Shown one piece after another: positions 18,901 through 30,900 of a stretch of 64,000 nucleotides of DNA (its first letter is position 1; each line of letters opens with the position of its first letter). The notes below the pieces were generated by a model. It was not told the origin of the DNA and made no database searches. It saw nothing but the letters and a program-made list of their open reading frames with translations. The stretch lies in assembly GCF_050586345.1 (NCBI RefSeq), contig NZ_JBOCEF010000006.1:1-64000 (forward strand), written 5' to 3'. The position numbers and the translations under genes are program-made. This DNA is from JBOCEF01 sp050586345. Its GTDB lineage: Bacteria; Pseudomonadota; Alphaproteobacteria; Rhodobacterales; Rhodobacteraceae.

Positions 18901-21900
18901 ACGGCGGCTTCGTCGTCGGCTGGCGCGGCTATGTGAACGGCGCCTATGACAGCGAGATCCGCGGCCAGCGCTACGACGCCTCGGGCGCGCGGATCGACGG
19001 CGAATTCGCCATCAGCCCGCCCTCGCAATACGCCAATGAAACCGAGCCCTTCCTGTTCGCCACCGATGGCGGCGCGGGCTTCGGCGCGCTGTGGCGCGAG
19101 CCGACCTACGCCACCGGGACCACCGCCGACACCGGCGACGGCAGCGGCGACGGCGTGGCGATGCGCCTGTTCGCGGCCCCGGCCCCGGCGCTGGACGTGC
19201 CGGCGATCCTCGACCTCGAGATCGACGTGACCATCGGCGCGGCGGACGCGGTCGCGGGCCCGGTGCTGATCGATGACGGGCTGGGGATCGAGACCGGCTC
19301 GGCCGCGCTTGCGGGCGGCGAGCTGCGGCTGTTCTGGTCCTACAACGGCGACGCGCTGGACGCGCTGTCGATCGAGGCGGGCGGGGCGGTGACCCTGTCG
19401 GGGTCGGACATCCTGGTGGACGGCACGGTGGTCGGCGCCATCGACGCGGTCGAGGACGGGACCGGGGGCCAGGCCCTGTCCATCGCGCTGACCGGGGCCG
19501 CCGACGCGGAAGCGGTCAAGGCGATCCTGGAGCGGGCGGCGTACTCGAGCGGCGACCTCTCGGCCAACATCACCGGCAGCACCAAGGCCGTGGGCTATGC
19601 GCTGACCGACGCCTCGGGCGCGCGCTCCGTCCCCGGGGGCGTGACCATCCATCTCGGGACCGCCCCGGCGGCCTCGCGCGCCATCGACGACTTCATGGAG
19701 ACGCCGACCGAGTCCAACGCCTACTGGACCATCGGGTCCGAGGCGGACCTGCGGGCCGGGCCGGTGACGCTCGACGCGCATGTCGACCTCCAGGGCTTCG
19801 AGGCCGACAGCTTCGCGGGCGGCCATGTCTATATCGACATCCCCCAGTTCAACGCCGAGCTGTCGCTGCGCGATGACGGGACCGGCGCGGGCCAGATCGG
19901 CTTCTCCGGCGGGAACGTCACCTATGGCGGCGTGCTGATCGGCACGGTCAACGCGTCCTATCCCGGAACCGGCGGGACCCGGTTCCAGGTCGACCTGAAC
20001 GCGGCGGCGGATTCCGAGGCGGTCGAGGCGCTGATCGAGGCCTTCACCATCGCCCTGCCGAACCAGGTCGGGGTCAGCACGGACGAGTCCAACGTCGCGC
20101 TCGAGGTCCGCAACGGCGCGGGCCAGACCGCGAACCTGTCCGAGACCCTCTATATCGGCCGCGACCAGTCCGGCGCGGCGGGCGCCGAGGAGATCACCCT
20201 CGTCAACACCCACACCCCGGGCGCGCAGGACCTGCCGGTCATCGCGGCGACCGCGGATGGCGGCTACATGATCTTCTGGGCCTCCTACAACCAGGAGGCC
20301 GGGAGCGTCGACGACGGCGTGTTCGGCCAGCGTTTCGACGCCCAGGGCGTCAAGTCCGGCGCGGAATTCGCGGTCAACGACTACACCCCCGGCAACCAGC
20401 GGCCCACGGACGCCTTCGCCCTCAATGACGGGCGCGTGGTGGTGCTGTGGAACGAGGAGAACGGCTCCGACGGCTCCAGCCACGGCGTGCGCGCCAGCTT
20501 CGTGAACCCGGACGGGTCGCTCGACGGCGCCAGCTTCGCGGTGAACGACGTCACCTCCTCGGTCCAGAACGACGCGCGCGGCGTCGCGCTGTCGGACGGG
20601 CGTTTCGCGGTGGTCTACAACTCCGCGCATAGCGGCGACGAGGTGCTGCTGCGGATCTTCAACGCCGACGGCACGCCCGCGGGGGCGAGCCTGGTGGTGA
20701 ACGCCTCCTCCGGCACGCAGAACAGCGTGTCGGTGACCGAGCTGCCGGGCGGCGACCTGATGGTGGTCTGGCAGGACGGCAGCGGCGCCGACGGCTCCGG
20801 CTCGGGCGTGATGGGCCAGCGGGTCGATCCGGCGGGCGGCGGCACGCTGGTCAGCTTCGACGGCGCCGCCCCGGGGGTCGAGGAGGTCGTGCTCTCCGAA
20901 GTCACCGCGGGCGCGCAGCAGGACCCGTTCGTGGTGGCGCTGGCGCCCTCGGCGACGCTGCCCTCGGGCGGGTTCGCGGTCGGCTTCACCGGCTATCTCG
21001 ACAGCAACGACCCGATCGTGCGCTTCTTCGACGCCGCGGGGAACGCGGTGACCGGCGACATCCGCATCGGCAACGCCGCCTCCGGCTCGGACTTCCTGAT
21101 CGGGCTCGAGGCGACGGCCGACGGCGGCGTGATCGGCCTGTGGTCGGGCCGCTACGCCTTCGACAACACCTCGGATTACGACATCCTGGCGACCAAGGTG
21201 ATGCCGGACGGCAGCTTCGACGGCGGCGTTCGGCAGCTGTCGCAGGACAACGGGATCACCGAGTATGACGGCGCCTTCGCGATCCTGAACTCGGGCGCCA
21301 TCGCCGCGGCCTGGGAGCAGGACGACGGCAATGGCAACGGCGTGTTCAGCGCGCTGTGGGACGCCCCGGCCCCGACCGGCGGCGCGGGCGGCCCGGCGCT
21401 GGTCGGCGATTTCGACGCGGCGCTGGCCGAGGACGCGGTGAACGCGGGCCCGGTTCTGCTGGCGCCCGAGGCGCTCGTGGGGCTGGTCGACGCCGACAGC
21501 GCCGATTTCGACGGCGGCACGCTGCACGTGTGGCGGCAGTCCATCTCCGACCTTCCCGGCGACGCGCTGTTCGGCGGCGGCGACGGGGCCGAGCAGGACG
21601 CGCTGAGCCTCTTGGACGGGGACGGCGTGACCGTGGTCGCGGGCGTGGTCCGCGTGGACGGCGTGATCGTCGGCGCCGTGACCTCGGACGGGCAGGCGGG
21701 CGCCGACCTGCTGATCACCTTCAACGCCGCCGCGGGCGCGCCGGAGGTGGAGCGCGTGGTCGCCCGCCTGGCCTATGCCAACGGGTCCTCGGACCCGATC
21801 GAGAGCCGGGAGTTCGGCCTGCAGGTCACCGATGGCGACGGCGGGCATTCGGACCCGATCCTGTTCACGGTCGAGGTGACGCCCGAGACCGACCTCGGCC

Positions 21901-24900
21901 TCAGCGCCCGGTCCGAGCGCGCGCTGAACGTGTTCACCGCGGGCGACCAGAGCGACCCGGAGATCTCGGCGATCTTCGACGCGGGCGGGGCGCAGATCGG
22001 CTACGTCACCGCCTGGCGCTCCCACGGGCAGGATCTCGACCCGGCGTCGAACAACGGCGGCGTCTACGTGCAGGTCTCGGACCTCGACGGAAACCCGGTG
22101 GGGCTGCCCTTCGCGGCGCATGTCAACCGGTCGGACAACCAGTACGAACCCTCGGTCGTGGGCCTTGCGAACGGCGGCTACGTGGTGATCTGGGCCGACA
22201 ATTCGGGCCGCAACCCCGACGGCTTCGCGGCGGGCGAGACCTCGGGCGCCGGGCTCTACGGCCAGGTGTTCGGCGTCGACAACCAGCCCGTCGGCGGGTC
22301 GTTCCTGGTGAACGACGTCACCGTCAGCGGCCAGTCCCAGCCCAGCGTCGAGGCGCTGGCGGATGGCGGCTTCATGGTCGCCTGGGGCGATGACGGCAGC
22401 CGCGACGGGTCGGGCTGGGGCGTCTTCGGGCGCGCCTTCGACGCGGACGGGACGGCGCGCGACGTGTCCTTCCAGGTCAACCAGGCCACCGACAGCACCC
22501 AGTACACGCCGAACATCGTGCAGCTGGCCGGCGGCCAGCTGGTCGCGGTCTGGTACGCCGAAAGCTCGGGCGCCTCGGGCGACGGGTCGGGCGCCGCCGT
22601 CGCGGCGCGGATGCTCAATCCCGACGGGACCCCGGCGGGGGCCGAGTTCATCGTCAACACCACCACGCTCAACGGCCAGTACGAGCCGCATGTCGCGGCG
22701 CTGGCCGATGGCGGCTTCGTGGTGACCTGGACCGACCAGTCCAACGCCCTCGACGGGTCGAACTACGCGGTGATGATGCAGCGTTACGACGCCGCCGGGG
22801 CCCCGGTGGACGGCGAGCGGCTGGTGAATTCCGACTACACCGGCACCCAGTGGGAGCCGGACGTGATCGGGCTCGAGGGCGGCGGCTGGGTCGTGGCCTG
22901 GACCGACGACCGCGCCGACGGCGGCGGCTACGGCGTGTTCGCCCAGGTCTACGCGGCGGACGGGTCGCGCATCGACGGGCAGATGCAGCTGAACGACGCG
23001 ACCTCCGGCAGCCAGAGCCAGGCGTCCCTCGCGGCGCTGCCGGGCGGCGGCTTCGCGGTGTCCTTCATCGGGCAGGACGGGTCCTCGGGCGGCGTCTACA
23101 CCCGCGCCTTCACCGCGGCCGGCGCGCCGGTCGGGGCGGAAGACCCGGCCTTCGGCGGCGTCCCGGCCTCGGTCGCGCTGACCGAGGCGGACGTGAACGC
23201 GGGCCCGCAGCTCGTGTTCGCGGATGTCGACGCGGCGGACGCGGATTCCGCCGATTTCGCGGGCGGCGTGCTGACCGTCGGCCTGATCGAGGCGGACGAC
23301 CTGCGCCCCGACGCCCCGGACCAGGACGGTTTCGGCCAGGACCTGTTCACGCTGACCGAGACCGGGTCCGTGACCCGCGCCGGCGCGACGGTGCTGGTGG
23401 ACGGCGTCGCGGTGGGCGCGGTGTCGGGCGAGACGGCGGGCGCGCCGCTGACGGTGACCTTCACCGCCGCGGCGGACGCGGCGGCGGTCGAGGCGGTGCT
23501 GCGCGCGGTCGGCTACCAGAACCTTTCGGACGCGCCGAGCCCGACGCGCCTTGCGGCGGTGCAGCTGACCGATGGCGACGGCGGCTCGGCCCGGTTCTCC
23601 ACCACGCTGGAGATCGCGCCCGAGACGGACGGCATGTTCCCGGTGCGCGACGCGTTCCAGGTGAACTCCTTCGCCGCCAACAGCCAGAACCAGTCCGACG
23701 TGGCGGCGCTCGCCGATGGCGGCTTCATCACCGTCTGGCGCTCGATCAACCAGGACGCCACCGGCGACAACAACTCGGGCGTCTTCGCCCAGCGCTACGA
23801 CGCCAGCGGCGCGCCCGCGGGGCCGGAGTTCCAGGTGAACCTCTCGGCCGCCGGGGCCCAGCATGACCCGGCGGTGATCGGGCTGACCGGGGGCGGCTTC
23901 GTGGTCGCCTATACCGACGATTCCAACGCCTTCGCGTCGCGCGAGGCGGTGCTGCTGCAGGTCTACGACGCGGCGGGCGCCCCGGTGGGCGCGCCGCAGC
24001 CGATGAGCGCGGGGAGCAACGATTCGGGCCATACCGGCGACCTTGCGGCCACGCCCTCGGGCGGGTTCGTGGCGGTGTCGCGCGGCTATGACTACACCAC
24101 CGGCGAATACGAGGTGCGGCTGGAGCGCTACGACGCGACCGGCGCGCTGCTCTCGGCGCAGAACGTGGCGGCGGGGCTCGGCTCCTCCATCGCCGAACCG
24201 GCGGTGTCGGTGGCGGCGGACGGCTCCATCGCCGTGGCCTGGCACGTGAACGGCCAGGAGACGGGCGGGTCGAGCGACGCGGGCGTGTTCCTGCAGCGCT
24301 TCGACGCCGCGGGGACGCCGCAGGGCGTGGCCATCCAGGTCAACGACTACGAGCGGGGCGCCCAGGACGACGCGCAGGTGGTCGCCCTCGAGGGCGGCGG
24401 CTGGGCGGTGGCCTGGACCAGCTATTTCCAGGAGCAGACCGACAGCAACTACGGCTACGGCGTGTTCGCCAGGCGCTTGGACGCCGCGGGCGTGGCGCTG
24501 GACGAGGAATTCCTCGTCTCGGCGCTGCCCGATGGCTCCCAGATCCAACCCGCGCTGGCGGCGACGCCGGGCGGCGGCTTCGCGGTGATGTATGCCGACA
24601 GCAACCTGGACGGGAACGGCTATGCCGCGGTCCTGGCCCAGGTCGGGCCGGACGGCACGCTGATCGACGATCCGCGGGTGATCAACCAGACCACCGATGG
24701 CTGGCAGGATGATCCTGAGGTGGCCCTTCTCTCCGACGGGCGTCTGGTCGCGACCTGGACGGACGGCAACTCGACCGACGGCGACGGCGCGGGCGTGTTC
24801 GGGCGCATCATCGGCGACGCCTCGACCCCGCCGGCGGCCGCGTCCCCGGTGCTCGAGGGCGTCAACGCCACGGTCACCTTCGCCGAGAACACGGTCAACG

Positions 24901-27900
24901 GCGTGCCGCAGCTGATCGACGCCAACGGCGCGGTCGCGGTCTCGCACCCCGGGGTGGATGATTTCGGCGGCGGGTCGATCCTGCTCAGCTCCGTCACCTC
25001 CTCGGCCCCGCTGATCGACCAGATCGCGTCGCCCGACGACCTGACCCAGGACGTGCTCGGGCTGCGGGCGACGGCGCGCATCACCATCGCCGGGACCGCG
25101 GTGTCGGTCGACGGCGCGCTGGTGGCGACCATCGTGCAGGACGGCGCGCAGACGCGGCCGTTCGAGCTGCTCCTCGAACCCGGCGTGACCGCCGAGATCG
25201 TCGAGCTGCTGATCGAGAGCCTGACCTACCGCAACCTCTCGGACGACCCGCTGGAGGAGCGCCGCCTGCGCCTGTCGGTGACCGACGGGCAGGGCGGGGC
25301 CACCGAGCCGGTCTATATCGACGTGACCGTGACCCCCGGCGCCGACGGCGCGACCCCGGTGGGGGTCGAGCGGGACGCGACCGCGGGCGGCGGCTTCCCG
25401 ACGGACCAGAGCCACCTCGCCTCGATCCCGGGCACGGACGGCGATTTCATCGTCGTGTGGCGCGACAACGGCCAGGACGGCGACGGCTACGGCATCTTCG
25501 CGCAGCGCTTCGATGCGCAGGGCGACAAGCTGGCCCGCGACGGGACCGGCCTCGCCTCGGGCGACTCGGACGAGTTCCAGGTCAACGGCGCGTCGGCCAA
25601 CGGCCAGCACGAGCCTTTCGTCACCGGCCTGTCCGACGGCGGCTTCCTGGTGGTCTTCCGCACCTATACCGGCGGCAGCCCCAACTATGACGACATCGTC
25701 GCCCGCCGCTTCGACGCGTCGGGGCAGGCGGTGGAGCTCGACGGGTCCGCCATCGTGACGGGCACGGGCGAGACCGCCGTGGCCGAGTTCGCCAACGGCT
25801 TCCAGTACGCCCCCGAGGCGGTGGAGCTGGCCTCCGGCGCCATCGCCTTCACCTGGTACAGCGACGCCTCCACGGGCGCCGGCGACGGCAATTCCTACGG
25901 CGTGCTGACCCGGATCTACACCCCCGGGACCGGCTGGGGCGCGCAGTCGGTGGCCAACACCACCACCGCCAGCGCGCAGGAAGCGCCGGCCATCACCGCG
26001 CTGGATGATGGCGGCTACCTGGTGACCTGGCGCGACGCGGCGGCCGACAACGGCGCCGCGGGCGTCTTCGCCCAGCGCTTCGACGCGGCGGGCGCCAAGG
26101 TGGGGACCGAGTTCCAGGTCAACGCCACCTCGGCGGGCGGCCAGAGCGACGTGCATGTCGACACGCTGACCAACGGCAACCTGGTCTTCACCTGGACCGA
26201 TGGCGGGGCCGACCTGTCGGGCAACGGCGTCTACGCGCGCATCTACGCGCCCGACGGCACGGCGCTGAGCCAGGAGTTCCGCGTCAACGACGAGCGCAGC
26301 TCGACCCAGTGGCAGCCGGACGTGGTCGCCCTCGACAGCGGCGGCTTCGTCATCGCCTGGTCGTCCTGGTACGCCTCGGGCGGCGACCAGTACGACATCC
26401 TGGTCCAGCAGTATGACGCCGACGGGTCGCGCATCGACAGCCAGCAGCTGGTGAACACCGTCACCGCGGGCTACCAGGTGGAGCCCTCGCTGGCGGCGCT
26501 GCCGGGCGGCGGCTTCGCGGTGTCCTGGGACGGCTCGGTCTCGGTGCAGGTGTTCGGCAACGACGCGCCGGTGCTGTCCCCGGTGACCATCGAGGGGCAG
26601 GAGGACACGCTGATCACCATCGGCGTGGAGGTGTTCGACGCCGGGTTCACCGACGCCGACGGCCAGGACCTGGCCGCGATCCGCATCGAATCCGTGCCCA
26701 ACGGCACGCTGATGTTCCAGGGCGTCCCGGTGATCGACGGGCAGGAGATCACCCGCGCCCAGCTTCTCGCCGGGGACCTGACCTATCTCGGCCAGCCGGA
26801 CGCGTTCGGCGCCGACACCTTCCTGTGGAGCGCGTCGGACGGGCTCGCCTTCTCGCCGACCATCGCGGCGGCGCAGATCAACCTCGCGCCCGTCAACGAC
26901 GCGCCGGGGCTGGAGGCCGGGCCGAACGGATCCTCGCTCGAGGGCCAGAGCTTCACCCGCACCTTCACCCTGACCGACCCGGACGGCGACAATGCCAGCT
27001 TCAGCATCGACTGGGGCGACGGCAGCGGGCCGGACATGTTCAACTCCAGCTCGCTGACCCCGTCGCGGTCCCATGTCTTCGGGGCCGAGGGCGTCTACAC
27101 CGTGACCGTCACGGTGAATGACAACGCCGGGGAGGCGAACTCGGTCGAGACCGACAGCTTCACGGTGACGGTGGGCAACGCCGACCCGGTCGCCCGCAAC
27201 GACTGGTTCACGGCGCAGGAGGACGGCCCCGCGACCGCGGGCGACCTGCTGGCCAACAACGGCGCCGGGGCGGACAGCGACCCGGGCGGCGACGCGCTGT
27301 CGGTGACCGCGATCAACGGCGACGGCGGGGCGATCGGCGGGGCCTTCCTGCTGCCCTCGGGCGCGCTGGTGACGGTCAATTCCGACGGCACGTTCAGCTA
27401 TGATCCGAACGGCGCGTTCGAGGGCACGGCCCTGGGCGCGTCGGCGACCGACACCTTCACCTACACCCTGTCGGACGGCGAGGGCGGCACGGACACGGCC
27501 ATCGCCACGGTGCATGTCCAGGGCGCCAACGACGCCCCCGACGCGGTGGATGACGGGTTCGACGTCAACTCGGACGGGACCGTCAGCGGCAACGTGGTCT
27601 CGGGCGCCGGGGCCGACAGCGACCCCGACGCGGGCGCGGTCCTGTCGGTGACGGCGGTCAACGGCACGCCGCTGACCGGCGCGCCCATCGCCCTGCCCTC
27701 GGGCGGGATCCTGACGATGAACCCGGACGGGACCTTCGTCTACGACCCGAACGGGGCGAGCGGGACCGACAGCTTCACCTACACGCTCGAGGACGAGCAC
27801 GGCGCGTCCGACACCGCCGCGGTCACCTTCACCATCAACTCGGTGAACCAGGACCCGGTGGCGCAGGACGACGCGTTCTCGACCCCCGAGGCGACGACCG

Positions 27901-30900
27901 TCGGCGGCAACGTGCTGGCCGACAACGGGGCCGGGGCGGACAGCGATCCGAACGGCGATCCGCTGACCGTCACCCGGGTCAACGGCGTGGCCTTCACCGG
28001 CTCCACCGTCCTGGCGCTGGCCGGCGGCTCGATGCTGACCATCGGCGATGACGGCGCCTTCAGCCTGGTCCCGGACGGGGCCTTCAACAGCCTCGCGCTG
28101 GGCGACAGCGTGGACGAGACCTTCACCTACACCGTCGAGGACGGCGCGGGCGGCTCGGCCACGGCCACTGTGACCATCACCCTGGTGGGCGAGAACGACG
28201 CGCCGGTCGCAGTGGACGACGCGGCGTCGACCTCCGAGGATTCGACGGTGTCGGGCAGCGTGCTGACCGGCGCCGGGGCGGACACGGATGCCGACACGGG
28301 CGACACGCTGACCGTCTCGGCGGTGGCCGGGGCCCCGGGCTCGGTCGGGGTTTCGGCCCTGACCGCGGGCGGCGGGACCATCGTGCTGCAGTCCGACGGG
28401 ACCTACATCTACGACCCGGGCGCGGCGTACCACTACCTGCGCGCGGGCCAGACGGCGGTCGACACGGTCAGCTACACGGTCCAGGACAGCCAGTTCGCGA
28501 CCGACACGGGCGTGCTGACGATCACGGTGATCGGCGTCAACGACGACCCGGTCGCGCAGGACGACGCGCTGAGCGTGGGCGAGGCCGGGGTGCTGAACGG
28601 CAACCTGTTCGCCGACAACGGGTCGGGCGTCGATGACGACCCCGACACGCTCGACAGCTTCGCCGTCTCGGCGGTCGAAGGGTCGGCGGCCAATGTGGGC
28701 GTGACCATCGCGCTCGCCTCGGGCGCGCTGCTGACGGTGGGGGCGAACGGCGCGGTCTCCTACGACCCGAACGGGGCCTTCGCGGGCCTCGGGGCGGGGG
28801 CGTCGGCGACCGACAGCTTCACCTACACCATCGAGGACGGCTTCGGCGGGACCGACACGGCCACGGCCACGGTCACCATCACCGGCCAGGACACGCCGCC
28901 CGACGCGGTGGACGACACCGGCCTGTCGGTGGGCGAGGACGCGGTGCTTGCGGGCATCGACGTGCGCGCCAACGACACGGATGCCGAGACGGCGACCGCG
29001 GACCTGGCGATCACCGAGATCGACGGGAGCGCGGCCTCGGTCGGGGTTCCGGTCACGCTCGCCTCGGGCGCGCGGGTGACGCTGAACGCGGACGGGACGC
29101 TCGATTACAACCCGAACGGGGCCTACCAGGGCCTCGCGCAGGGCGCGAGCGTGGTGGAGACCTTCACCTACACCATCGAGGACGAGACCGGCGGGACCGA
29201 CACGGCGACCGTGTCGATCACCGTCAACGGGTCGAACGACGACCCCGATGCGCGCAACGACTTCCGCGGCACGAACGAGGACCTGGCGTTCTCGGGCGAT
29301 CTCTTCGCCAACAATGGCGCGGGGGCGGATTCGGACGTGGATGGCGAGGGCTTCACCATCACCGCGGTGAACGGGTCGGCGGCCGCGGTCGGGACCCCGA
29401 TCAGCGTCGGGGCGGGCGGCCTTGTCACCGTGCGCGCGGACGGGACCTTCGACTTCAATCCCAACGGCGCCTATGAGCACCTGGCGAACGGCGAGTCGGT
29501 GGTGGAGACCTTCACCTACACCATCACCGACGATCACGGCGCGACCGACGGCGCGACGGTCTACTTCACCGTCACCGGCGTGAACGACCAGCCGGTGGCG
29601 CAGGATGACGACGTGTCCGGCACGCCCGCGGCGGTGATCTCGGGTTCGGTCCTGGCCGATAACGGGAACGGCGCCGACAGCGATCCGGACGCGACGGACG
29701 TGCTGGCCGTCAGCGCGGTCGACGGGGTTCCGGGGCTGGTCGGCGTGCAGCAGGCGCTCGCCTCGGGCGCGCTGCTGACGGTCAATTCGGACGGCACGTT
29801 CGATTTCGACCCGAACGGCGCCTATGACGGCCTGCCCTCCGGCTCCACCGCGACCGAGAGCGTGACCTACACGATCTCGGACGGGAACGGCGGCTTCGAC
29901 ACCGCGACGCTGAGCATCGTGATCTCGGGGGACAACCTGCCCCCCGCGGCCCGCGACGACGCGCTGGCGACGGACGAGGAGACGGCGGCGGCCTTCGACC
30001 TCTTCGCCGACAACGGCGCCGGGGTGGACGAGGATCCCAACGGCGACGCCATCACCGTCACCGCGGTCAATGGCGGGGCGGACCCGCTGGGCAGCGCCTT
30101 CGCGCTGGCCTCGGGGGCGCTGCTGACGGTGAACGGGGACGGCTCGGTCGCCTTCGACCCGAACGGCGCCTATGAGGACCTCGGCGTCGGGCAGAGCGCG
30201 ACCGAGACCTTCACCTACACCGTCTCGGACGGGCTTGGCGGGACCGACACGGCCACGGCCACGATCACCATCAACGGGGTCAACGACGACCCCGTGGCGA
30301 GCGACGACGTGGTGAGCGTGGGCGAGGACGGGTTCATCTCCCTCTCGGTCATCACCGGCGACACCGGCGCCGGGCCGGACACGGACATCGACGGCGACAC
30401 GCTGTCGGTGATCGCGGTGAACGGGATCGCGGCCAATGTCGGGGCGGACCTGCCGGGCTACCTGGGCCTGCAGATCGTGCAGGCGGACGGGTCGCTGTTC
30501 GTCGATGCGCGCGGCGCGTTCGATCACCTCGATCTCGGCGACACCGGGTCCTACAGCTTCACCTACGACATCGGCGACGGCCATGGCGGCACGGACCGCG
30601 CGACGGTCACCGTGTCGGTGGTGGGCGCCAATGACGGGCCGGCGGCGGCGGACGACGCCTTCGCGGTGGACGCCGATACCGGGCTCTCGGGCGCGGTGCT
30701 GGCGGATAACGGGTCGGGCGCGGACAGCGACGCGGATGCGGATGCGGTCCTGTCGGTCGCGGCGCTGAACGGCGTCGCGGGCGATGTCGGGACGCCGGTC
30801 CTGCTGCCCTCGGGCGCCACGCTGACCCTGCGCGCGGACGGCACGTTCGACTACGACCCGAACGGCGCCTTCGACGGGCTGGTGCGCGGCGCGACCGGGA

